A stretch of DNA of 7,481 bases from Lachnospiraceae bacterium (GCA_017542725.1 JAFXWR010000136.1:1-7481); one strand, 5' to 3'; numbered from the stretch's first letter, positions 1-5,809 are shown. A program made the numbers and translations. Notes: generated by a model not told the origin, from the letters alone.

Positions 1-2982
1 TCCGAATATCACGCCTTTGCTTACATGGTTAGCATTTTCACTCTCAAACTCGTCACTTATCTCGCCATCGTTTCCATTTTCATCCCATTCGTTTTTAAGA
101 TTTTTAATTTTAGCATCAATTTGGTCTATTTGCTTTCCAACATTATTTAACATATCTTGAGTAATGCTTTGGTTGCCATTAGCGAGTTCTGTTTGCATCT
201 GAGCGAGTTGTGTCTTTAATTCTTCTCTCTTTCTATTAAGTCCACCATAAGTCTCATCATTTAATACTAATTTTGAAGTAACTGTATTGTCGCCAAGAAG
301 TTCTTTCATATCCTTAACTTTCTTTTGGACCTCATCAAGCTTCTTCTTGGTATCCTGAACCATTTCTACAGTTACACCAGAATTGGCATCTTTAACTTTA
401 CTAAGATAATCATTAAGTTGGTCTCCGTAGGCTTTTTCCTGATTAAGTAATTCTTGGTAGGTGGTCTTTGTTCCTTCTTTGGCTGCAGATGAAAAACCTT
501 GAACATATGCCTGCCCTGCTGCAGAACCTGCATTTGATGCACTTCCAGTATTTGTCGCAGTTTTTGAACCATTTCCAAAAGTGTTATATTGCTCAGTTAT
601 TAAGCCTTCATACTTATCAATAACTTCTTTACGCTCTTTAGCACTTTCATCATATAATTCTATCTGCTTTTTTAATTCTGCAATTTCATTTTTTCGTCTT
701 CCAATTTCAGCATCCGCACCATAATATCCAAGACCTGTCTTTTTTCTTTTAGCTGCTATATCCTTTTGGTATCTTTCAAGTTCGTCCTCTTTCTTGATTA
801 ATTCCGAAACATACTTTATTCTATCACTTTTAGTCTCTTCTTCTGCTTTAATAGCCTCTTCATAATCACCTTGATAAGCATTGATTTTTGCTTCAAGACG
901 TTTTTTCGCTATTACTTGGTCCAATGTTCCTATTAATTCATTATATTTAGTTATTTGACCATTAATGCATTCTATTTCAACTCCAGTATATTGTTGAATA
1001 AGTGGCAAAATTGTGTTGATTCTATCTTGTTGGCCTTCTTTTACTCTACCATTTTCATCTACAAGTGTTTTAAGTTCATTGACAAGAGCTTGAGTTTTAT
1101 TAGCTTCGGCATCTATGCCTGCAATAGTTTTTTCTCTTTCCTCTCTATTTGCAACTAATTGATCTCTTTGTTCTTCAAGGGCTTTGGTATGTGCTTTTAT
1201 TTCTTCATTCGCATCTTTATAATTCATTATTAAGCCAATTAAACCACCAACTAAAAGCCCAATAAGTGTTGTTATTAGTCCTATTGGATTAGCATTCATT
1301 GCAGTATTAAGTCCTAATTGAGCAGAGGTAGCACTTATTAAATTAGGTATTAATTGTTTTACTGCCTCACACATACCTTTTAACCCTGCTACAATTGTTG
1401 ACTTTAATTCTATTGCTTTAAGAATTAACATCTTTGTTATTATGCCAGAAAGAACTGGTATAATGGTTTTCATATTTTTAATAACTAATGTTACTAAATT
1501 AATAGCAGTCTTCATTACTGTAGATATTACTTGTCCAAAAGCTTTTATCTCGTTGCTTTTTAATAAATTTGATAACTCTTTCATTGCTTCAGCAAGCGGT
1601 TCTTTAAGTCCCTCATAAATAGATATTTGCATTTCAGCAAATGAGTTTCTTAATAATTGCATTTGAGACTCTACTGTATTATATACTTGACCTGCTGAAT
1701 CTCCTAAAAAGGCTGCTTTTTCCCACTCATCATTTGCCTTTGACATATCTTCAGCTAAAAGTTCACTTGCATTAGCAAGTTTTTTAAGTGTTTCTGTCTG
1801 TCGTATATTCTTAATATCAAGCTCTTCAAGAAGAAGGTTAAGGCTTCCACCTTCATCCTTAAATTTAGTCATTCCTGTAAGAACATCTTGGAATGCTTCT
1901 GACACATTAGTTTTCCATTTGCTAGCAAATTCACTTGAAGAAACCCCTGCAACTTGAGCCCATGTTTGTAACTCTTTGCTATTCTTATCCACAGCCACAT
2001 CAATGCTATTCATTATCTTAGATATTGCAGAGCCACCCATTTCGGCATTTATTCCAACAGAGCCAAGAGCAGTAGATAATGCAAGTATTTCTTGATGTGA
2101 CATTCCTATAAGTTTAGCACTTCCACTTATTCTACTTGCAAAATCCATTATGGTTGACTCAGTAGTAGCTGTGGTTGACCCAAGATAAGATAATGTTGAG
2201 GCAAATTTTCTATACTCTTCAGGTTTTAACCCAGTAACATTAGCATATTGTGCTATCATAGTAGCACCTGCTTCTTCAGTTAAATCTGAAGTTTTTGCTA
2301 AATCTATTATTGAATTACTAAAATCTTTAAGACTATCTTTTGCTATACCAAGTTGAGAGCCCATCTGATATATAGATGCCAACTGGTCAGCACTTATTGG
2401 CTTTTCAAGCGCAGTCTTTCTTATTTCAGTTTCTAATTTTTTAAAATCTTCTTCTGTTCCGCTTGTAACCTTTTTAACACCTGCAAAAGCAGATTCAAAT
2501 TGCATACCAGTATTGATTGTTTCTTTTGTGAAATCTACAAGGGCTTTGCAGGCTTTTTTGGCAAGAGTTGCAGCTAAATCCGAAAGAACATATGACAATG
2601 TATTTAATTTAATTGCATGATTATCTTCAGCCTTTATTGCTTTTTCGTGTGCCTCAGTAAACCGCTCCAAATCTTGCCTTGCTAATTCTGTTCTTGTCTG
2701 CTGATTAAGCAACTCTGTATTTTTTTTCTTTATTGCTTCTAAATCTAGTGTTTGTGCACTTCTCAATTTCTCAAGTTCTTTCCTTAAAGCATCTTCCATT
2801 TTAGCATTTTCTTTTACATTCTTATTCAACAACTCAAGTCTACTATTATAATCGGCCGATGCTACAGTTGCATATTTTATACCTGCAGAAATTTCTTTTA
2901 GCGACGAACTTATTTCTTTTTTTGCTTGCCTAAGTTCACTAACATCAACTCCCATTTTTAAGGTATAATTTTTATCCGTCAT
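1..2982 (-). CDS. Tail tape measure protein, TP901 type (3' end beyond window)
   Basis: A single open frame of 994 codons runs from an ATG at 2982 to the window edge without a stop, so the C-terminus is missing. A GGGAG ribosome binding site lies 5 nt upstream of the ATG. The protein sets tail length and is thought to be packed inside the tail tube. Residues about 40-125 form a charged coiled coil. From about residue 160 (MQFESAFAGVKK) to about 350 the sequence looks like the PhageMin_Tail/TP901 tape measure core. Residues about 485-520 and 567-586 are hydrophobic, the second a clean membrane-type segment rich in Gly, Leu and Ile. Such segments are common in tape measures and are linked to DNA passage through the host membrane. 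Further coiled coils follow from about 590, with a Gly/Ser/Ala-rich linker near 805-830. At about 0.15 nm per residue, the visible part alone implies a tail of at least roughly 150 nm. Family assignment is by recognition and position after the chaperones. Confidence 0.93.
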   Translation of the reverse strand, partial: MTDKNYTLKMGVDVSELRQAKKEISSSLKEISAGIKYATVASADYNSRLELLNKNVKENAKMEDALRKELEKLRSAQTLDLEAIKKKNTELLNQQTRTELARQDLERFTEAHEKAIKAEDNHAIKLNTLSYVLSDLAATLAKKACKALVDFTKETINTGMQFESAFAGVKKVTSGTEEDFKKLETEIRKTALEKPISADQLASIYQMGSQLGIAKDSLKDFSNSIIDLAKTSDLTEEAGATMIAQYANVTGLKPEEYRKFASTLSYLGSTTATTESTIMDFASRISGSAKLIGMSHQEILALSTALGSVGINAEMGGSAISKIMNSIDVAVDKNSKELQTWAQVAGVSSSEFASKWKTNVSEAFQDVLTGMTKFKDEGGSLNLLLEELDIKNIRQTETLKKLANASELLAEDMSKANDEWEKAAFLGDSAGQVYNTVESQMQLLRNSFAEMQISIYEGLKEPLAEAMKELSNLLKSNEIKAFGQVISTVMKTAINLVTLVIKNMKTIIPVLSGIITKMLILKAIELKSTIVAGLKGMCEAVKQLIPNLISATSAQLGLNTAMNANPIGLITTLIGLLVGGLIGLIMNYKDANEEIKAHTKALEEQRDQLVANREEREKTIAGIDAEANKTQALVNELKTLVDENGRVKEGQQDRINTILPLIQQYTGVEIECINGQITKYNELIGTLDQVIAKKRLEAKINAYQGDYEEAIKAEEETKSDRIKYVSELIKKEDELERYQKDIAAKRKKTGLGYYGADAEIGRRKNEIAELKKQIELYDESAKERKEVIDKYEGLITEQYNTFGNGSKTATNTGSASNAGSAAGQAYVQGFSSAAKEGTKTTYQELLNQEKAYGDQLNDYLSKVKDANSGVTVEMVQDTKKKLDEVQKKVKDMKELLGDNTVTSKLVLNDETYGGLNRKREELKTQLAQMQTELANGNQSITQDMLNNVGKQIDQIDAKIKNLKNEWDENGNDGEISDEFESENANHVSKGVIFG

Positions 2983-2995
2983 AATATCTCCCAAC

Positions 2996-3021
2996 AAAAA
3001 ACCAACTCATTATCAAGTTGG
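2996..3021 (-). terminator. Intrinsic terminator ending the three-gene insertion, just before the tape measure
   Basis: On the minus strand CCAACT (3021-3016) and AGTTGG (3007-3002) form a perfect 6-bp stem with an 8-nt loop, followed at once by six T (3001-2996). The stem is short with only three G-C pairs, so termination is probably partial. That suits its place, because the tape measure start codon is only 13 nt beyond the T run and no clear promoter lies between. I infer that it closes the upstream small-gene cassette while letting some late transcripts through. Confidence 0.6.
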
Positions 3022-3064
3022 CTTCTAATAATTTAATATTTATTCTTAACGAATATTCAAATAG

Positions 3065-3256
3065 TCACTTTAACGGCATAATAAAACTATGATACTTACA
3101 GTTGAAATTGTGTTTAGCCTTTACTTGTGAATTATACATTTCCTCTTTTTGTTCTCTTTCCCACTCTTCTCTTTCTCTTGTGGTCATCAAAAACTCTTCG
3201 CCACCAATGACGACCTTATCAAGTGTTATAAGTTTTGTGTTCTTATCATATCCCAT
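3065..3256 (-). CDS. Small charged protein of unknown function (63 aa)
   Basis: I do not recognise this protein. It begins with an ATG at 3256, 9 nt after the stop of the membrane protein gene. Its AGGA ribosome binding site overlaps that TAG stop, so the two are probably translationally coupled. Residues 1-25 look like a small beta-type fold (KLITLDKVVIGGEEFL). Residues 26-40 are a highly charged Glu/Arg helix (TTREREEWEREQKEE), and the tail from about 45 is basic and His/Asn-rich with one Cys. There is no signal peptide or membrane segment. It is the last gene before the hairpin terminator. It could be a cytosolic partner of the membrane protein, or a small tail-assembly factor that belongs with the tape measure. 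The sequence does not decide. Confidence 0.6.
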   Translation of the reverse strand: MGYDKNTKLITLDKVVIGGEEFLMTTREREEWEREQKEEMYNSQVKAKHNFNCKYHSFIMPLK

Positions 3257-3265
3257 TACTAATTC

Positions 3266-3697
3266 CTATTGACTATTTCTATTTTGCGACTCATTATTCT
3301 TTTCATCACTACTTCTCTTAAATAAAGATGCTATTATAGTTCCAATCCCCGATAACCCAAACAATGAACCAGCAACAACACAAGCTACATTGCTTGGTGA
3401 TTTCAAAATTATATATGCACCTATTATCATCAACAGTGCAGATAAAATAGCTCCTAATCGTAAACTTTCAACATTCTCAGAATGAATGTATTCGATTATT
3501 GTATTATCATTTTTGTGTTGATGCTCTTGTTCTTTTTCAGCAAGTTTAATTACTCTATCTGCAAAACCAGGATTAATCTTGTCATACCCTGCTAATATAT
3601 TCGGAGGTGGTATGGGGCCACTATACTCAGCCGCAATCATTCCAGAATTATTTTGGTTGGAGTTCTCTTGTTGCTTTTTCAATACATTGTCCGACAT
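3266..3697 (-). CDS. DUF2335-type two-helix membrane protein
   Basis: A 143-aa protein. Residues 1-20 are polar and Asn/Gln-rich. Residues 24-62 carry the block I recognise as DUF2335: YSGPIPPPNIL, then GYDKINPGFADRVIKLAEKE and a His/Gln-rich stretch. Two hydrophobic helices follow at about 81-98 and 104-125, ending in KR and a charged tail, which predicts both termini in the cytoplasm with a short hairpin between the helices. The function of the family is not known to me. The start at 3697 is well supported by AGGAG 9 nt upstream, placed inside the preceding gene, which this gene overlaps by 50 nt. The gene sits in an otherwise structural tail operon, between a gp10-like gene and the tape measure, so it is probably cargo. 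A membrane-acting role such as superinfection exclusion is inference only. Confidence 0.85.
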   Translation of the reverse strand: MSDNVLKKQQENSNQNNSGMIAAEYSGPIPPPNILAGYDKINPGFADRVIKLAEKEQEHQHKNDNTIIEYIHSENVESLRLGAILSALLMIIGAYIILKSPSNVACVVAGSLFGLSGIGTIIASLFKRSSDEKNNESQNRNSQ

Positions 3698-3902
3698 TAT
3701 GGAAATCTCCTTTTAATGCTTCACTTATTCTTTGTGGCCCAAATGTATGACTAACAACGCCATATCTTTTATAATTTGGTTCTAAAACATCTGACAAACT
3801 GGCAATAGAACAAATAATGCGTTGCTTTCTAAAATATCTGTATGGTCTTATTGAACTTACAAAATTATTAGCTATTCTATTTTTTATATTATTTGCCAAC
3901 AT
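3648..3902 (-). CDS. Basic protein of unknown function (84 aa), first gene of the insertion
   Basis: I do not recognise this protein. It starts at an ATG 24 nt or so after the predicted transcription start of the promoter at 3933-3961, with a modest GTGAG binding site 6 nt upstream. The N-terminal third is strongly basic (Lys/Arg at 7, 9, 19, 22, 25, 26, 28), with SIRPYRYFRKQR at 17-28. The rest is mixed, with an SHTFGPQRISEALKG stretch at 51-65. No membrane helix or signal peptide is visible. Its last 17 codons overlap the start of the DUF2335 gene in another frame, and the strong binding site of that gene lies inside it, so this reading frame may act partly as a translated leader. The basic surface would fit nucleic-acid binding, but no motif supports that. 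It could also be a remnant of a larger gene. Confidence 0.55.
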   Translation of the reverse strand: MLANNIKNRIANNFVSSIRPYRYFRKQRIICSIASLSDVLEPNYKRYGVVSHTFGPQRISEALKGDFHNVGQCIEKATRELQPK

Positions 3903-3932
3903 TAATATCTCACTATTAATTTACTTGTTATT

Positions 3933-3961
3933 ATTTTATCATTTTCTGCTGCAATTTACAA
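3933..3961 (-). promoter_or_regulatory. Extended -10 promoter for the three-gene insertion
   Basis: On the minus strand a -35-like TTGTAA (3961-3956, 4 of 6 consensus bases) and a -10-like TAAAAT (3938-3933, 5 of 6) are separated by exactly 17 bp. A TGA sits immediately before the -10 box, giving the extended -10 TGn element at 3941-3939. Transcription would start near 3926, about 24 nt before the ATG at 3902, which leaves room for a ribosome binding site. It lies in the 120-nt gap after the gp10-like gene. The match is read by eye, and AT-rich DNA gives chance hits, but spacing, TGn and position all agree. Confidence 0.6.
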
Positions 3962-3984
3962 CCCCAAATAACAAAATTGAGAAA

Positions 3985-4001
3985 TTAAACTATTAGTTTA
4001 A
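3985..4001. repeat. 17-bp perfect palindrome upstream of the insertion promoter
   Basis: TTAAACTA, one central base, then TAGTTTAA: 8-bp perfect arms. It ends 23 bp upstream of the -35 box of the promoter at 3933-3961. It is too AT-rich, and lacks a T run, to be a convincing terminator. The position would suit an activator or operator site, but a chance inverted repeat in AT-rich DNA remains possible. Confidence 0.4.
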
Positions 4002-4022
4002 AACATTGTGAAATATTGAGTT

Positions 4023-4436
4023 TCAGCCCTTTTCTAGCACCTTCTGAAACTCTGACCTCATAATTTCCTGAACCTTTTCCTTAGTTTCCTTGCCATATAT
4101 AGCCTTATAAAGTTTTGTGTCCTTTTTGACTCTTGGTGTGCCATATACCTTAGTTCCATACATCAGAAATATCGATGGCAAACCACCATTTTTTATATCA
4201 AATCCCACAGGTATTTTAGCAACTGTTCCGCTCCACTCTACTGGAGCATCTTTAAGTGATTTCATAGTTTCGCCGGATCTATTATGAGGTGTCATAGCAC
4301 TCTCTAAGTTGCTATTTATGTAATCACGGCTTTTCTTGAGTGCGCTCTCTGCTACCTCTTTCACATTTGCACCCATCTTATGCATATCTTCTATCATTTT
4401 ATCAAGACCGCTAAAATCTAATTTTAACTTCGCCAT
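4023..4436 (-). CDS. HK97-gp10-like head-tail/tail-completion protein
   Basis: A 137-aa protein resembling the HK97 gp10 family, which acts at the head-tail junction or in tail completion. Features: an N-terminal LDFSGLDKMIEDM segment (5-17), a long Lys/Glu helix (about 22-45), the RSGETMKSL motif (53-61) in the place of the usual T/SGxLxxS, and the FLMYGT motif (90-95) matching the usual FxEYGT. A C-terminal amphipathic helix covers 115-136. Length is normal. The position is odd: this family usually sits between head closure and tail terminator, but here it follows the chaperones. The ATG is 1 nt after the stop of the frameshifted chaperone (TAATATG). The only good binding site, AGGAG, is 15 nt upstream, too far for normal use, so translation may depend on ribosomes arriving in the -1 frame. 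Confidence 0.8.
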   Translation of the reverse strand: MAKLKLDFSGLDKMIEDMHKMGANVKEVAESALKKSRDYINSNLESAMTPHNRSGETMKSLKDAPVEWSGTVAKIPVGFDIKNGGLPSIFLMYGTKVYGTPRVKKDTKLYKAIYGKETKEKVQEIMRSEFQKVLEKG

Positions 4437-4437
4437 A

Positions 4438-5012
4438 TTAGAACCACTTATCTCCTGCAGGCACTTTTTTCACATTGTTTTTCTTTATTGTCTTTTCTTG
4501 TTTAGCACTCCGTCTTAATATTCTTCGTGCTACTCTAAATACATCAAATGCCTTTTTATATCTTGTCTCTATTGGGTCAATTCCATTAAATGTAGTTGCA
4601 ATCATTATTTGCAACTCAAAAAGCATATCATATACGGATTGAGGCTCGCTTAAGTTTCCCCAATCCCCAGTTGGTTTTTTGCAGCACTACCTGCAAGCCC
4701 ACCAATCTCTTTTATAGCAAATGCAATAATATTCACTATAACCTGCACAACTTCTTTTGTGCTAGCAGTCTTAAGTTCCTCTTCAGTAAGCCCACCAAAT
4801 ACATCAAGTAATAATGGCTTTACATTCTTAAGATTTTTCATAATGACTTCCAATATAGCATTTTCATCACTATCACTTTGAACCTTTTCTAATATCTCCA
4901 TCATATCTTCAACTATGCCAAAACTCATGTCCAAAGTCTCAGTCTTATATGTTTTTACTACTTTCTTTTTACCTTTTACTTTTCCGTAAATATTTAATGT
5001 TAAACTATTCAT
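4438..5012 (-). CDS. Tail assembly chaperone G-T fusion made by -1 ribosomal frameshifting
   Basis: The fusion shares the first 113 residues with the short chaperone, then slips back one base at 4680-4674. It continues in the -1 frame from the CCA codon at 4674 to a TAA at 4440-4438, giving about 191 aa. The extension of 78 residues begins PTGDWGN, contains a helical MLFELQIMIATTF region and a very basic VARRILRR stretch, and ends VPAGDKWF. By analogy with lambda gpG and gpGT, the G part coats the tape measure and the T part recruits tail tube subunits; neither is normally in the virion. Size, position between tube and tape measure genes, and the canonical slip site support this strongly. The -1 frame has no well-placed binding site of its own at its first ATG (4626), so it is unlikely to be a separate gene. 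Confidence 0.88.
4650..5012 (-). CDS. Tail assembly chaperone, short (G) form
   Basis: This 120-aa product is made when ribosomes do not slip. It has a beta-rich N-terminus (LTLNIYGKVKGKKKVVKTYK at 4-23) and then helices, including an acidic one at 34-55 and a hydrophobic one at 88-101. That pattern fits the chaperone family of Gram-positive siphophages. It ends with seven residues past the slip site (QLGIGET). The start at 5012 has an AGAGAGG binding site 4-5 nt upstream. It lies downstream of the intrinsic terminator at 5047-5085, so it should be made at a lower level than the tail tube protein. It acts in the cytoplasm, keeping the tape measure soluble during tail assembly. The functional assignment rests on family pattern and synteny. 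Confidence 0.87.
   Translation of the reverse strand: MNSLTLNIYGKVKGKKKVVKTYKTETLDMSFGIVEDMMEILEKVQSDSDENAILEVIMKNLKNVKPLLLDVFGGLTEEELKTASTKEVVQVIVNIIAFAIKEIGGLAGSAAKNQLGIGET
4674..4680 (-). promoter_or_regulatory. -1 ribosomal frameshift slippery site A AAA AAC
   Basis: The zero frame reads GCA AAA AAC (codons 111-113 of the chaperone), which matches the X XXY YYZ slip heptamer exactly. After the slip the tRNAs sit on AAA AAA, and the next codon is CCA at 4674. The zero frame stops 24 nt after the heptamer, while the -1 frame stays open for 78 codons. Downstream I see only a weak 4-bp CCAA/TTGG pairing and no strong stem, so the stimulatory element, if any, may be a pseudoknot or absent. 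Confidence 0.88.
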
Positions 5013-5046
5013 ACATCCTCTCTATAACAATCAAACGACATTTTTT

Positions 5047-5085
5047 ACAAAAAGTCGGTCGATTATTAATCATAAATCGACCGAC
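5047..5085 (-). terminator. Intrinsic terminator between tail tube and chaperone genes
   Basis: Perfect 11-bp stem GTCGGTCGATT / AATCGACCGAC (5054-5064 with 5075-5085), with a 10-nt loop. On the minus strand it is followed by TTTTTGT (5053-5047). The stem has six G-C pairs, making it the strongest hairpin in the window. It only has a T run in the minus direction. It probably reduces transcription after the abundantly needed tail tube gene while letting a fraction pass to the chaperones and tape measure. Confidence 0.8.
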
Positions 5086-5135
5086 ATAAACTTGTTATTA
5101 AATAATATTATATTAACCTACCTGAATTTAGCACG

Positions 5136-5141
5136 CCTCCT
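5136..5141 (-). promoter_or_regulatory. Orphan Shine-Dalgarno AGGAGG with a 12-codon mini-frame
   Basis: A perfect AGGAGG lies in the gap after the tail tube gene but serves no recognisable gene. A frame GTG at 5146 (or GTG at 5134, only 1 nt after the motif) would encode VRGGVLNSGRLI and stop at 5108-5110, just before the terminator hairpin. The spacing is wrong for efficient initiation at 5134. It may be a remnant of a lost gene, a ribosome-binding mRNA stabiliser, or chance. Confidence 0.25.
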
Positions 5142-5178
5142 CTCACCTTTTATAATAGGATTCAACTAAATATTAAAT

Positions 5179-5190
5179 ATGCTTAAGCAT
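5179..5190. repeat. 12-bp perfect palindrome after the tail tube gene
   Basis: ATGCTTAAGCAT is a perfect palindrome beginning 11 nt after the tail tube stop codon. It has no loop and no following T run, so it is not a terminator. It could be a protein-binding or processing site; chance is possible. Confidence 0.3.
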
Positions 5191-5200
5191 GGGTACTATA

Positions 5201-5803
5201 TTAGCCATTAGCTGGAGTGAATGAATCAGGTGTCTGAACTTCTGCAAAGAAATCTGCATCAGTTGTCTTTTCACCATCTACTACGATGCCGAAAGCACCT
5301 TTATTCTCATTTTCTGCGAACTTGTGAGTTGTCTTAATTCCAGTGAATACCAACTCTTGACCATTCGCATCAGTTCCCTCATTTTCAGTCTGATGTGACT
5401 CATTTGGGATAGCAAATGTTCCTTTGAGTCTCCACACAAATCTGTATGTGCCATCAGTTGCTTTTGTCTTGTAGCCGATAGCAAAATACTTATCGGTTCT
5501 ATCGCCTTCAATAAGCATTCCTTTTGTCGCATCATACTTTCTTCCAGTTATCTTAGCCACCATTGGTAAAGATAATACAGATGCTTGAATAGTAACTGTA
5601 TCCTTACCTTGAGCGTTTATTACGATTACTGGAGCATTATCGTAATAATGTGTCTCAGATGAATTCTCAGTTTCCTTAGAAATCTCTGCAACGCCTGCTA
5701 ACTTTTCCACTGCACCAAATGTAATTGCATCTGATGCATCTTTAGTAACTTCAGCTACAACGAGGTTTTCAACACCTCTAAATTCTTTAATTTCTTGTCC
5801 CAT
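5201..5803 (-). CDS. Major tail (tube) protein, phi13 type
   Basis: A 200-aa protein that polymerises into the tail tube. The block from 28 to 73 (TFGAVEKLAGVAEISKETE, then SSETHYYDN, then VIVINAQGKDTVTI) is the signature I associate with the phi13 major tail family. Residues 80-112 (PMVAKITGRKYD, GMLIEG) and 121-134 (RFVWRLKGTFAIP) fit the tube fold. Length is normal for the family. No Ig-like extra domain is present, and no frameshift extension is possible because the nearby frames close quickly after the stop. The start is ATG at 5803. The AAGGAG binding site overlaps the end of the tail terminator gene and lies about 12 nt upstream, slightly long. This is the last gene before the strong terminator at 5047-5085. 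Confidence 0.93.
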   Translation of the reverse strand: MGQEIKEFRGVENLVVAEVTKDASDAITFGAVEKLAGVAEISKETENSSETHYYDNAPVIVINAQGKDTVTIQASVLSLPMVAKITGRKYDATKGMLIEGDRTDKYFAIGYKTKATDGTYRFVWRLKGTFAIPNESHQTENEGTDANGQELVFTGIKTTHKFAENENKGAFGIVVDGEKTTDADFFAEVQTPDSFTPANG

Positions 5804-5809
5804 AAATTA

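Noticed and set aside
372..578. Minus-strand frame of 68 codons
   Set aside because: It overlaps the tape measure gene in another frame, has no binding site and a low-complexity Gln/Lys-rich product.
955..1158. Plus-strand frame of 67 codons
   Set aside because: It lies antisense to the coiled-coil part of the tape measure gene, which is continuous from 2982 to 1. The Phe/Ile/Ser-rich product is typical of reversed AT-rich coding DNA.
4438..4626. Separate 62-codon gene starting at 4626
   Set aside because: Its frame stays open upstream to the slip site, in exact -1 phase with the chaperone, and the ATG has no well-placed binding site. It is better read as the frameshift extension.
4336..4811. 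Two plus-strand frames (4336-4518 and 4596-4811)
   Set aside because: They are antisense to the gp10-like and chaperone genes, which are well supported. No binding sites or recognisable products.
5107..5112. Perfect -10 box TATAAT on the minus strand before the terminator
   Set aside because: Nothing resembling a -35 box or TGn element occurs at the right distance, and the start would fall directly in the terminator hairpin. AT-rich gaps give such hits by chance.
5160..5203. Possible frameshift extension of the tail tube protein, as in some Listeria phages
   Set aside because: The alternative frames close within about a dozen codons after the stop, and no slippery sequence lies near the end of the gene.
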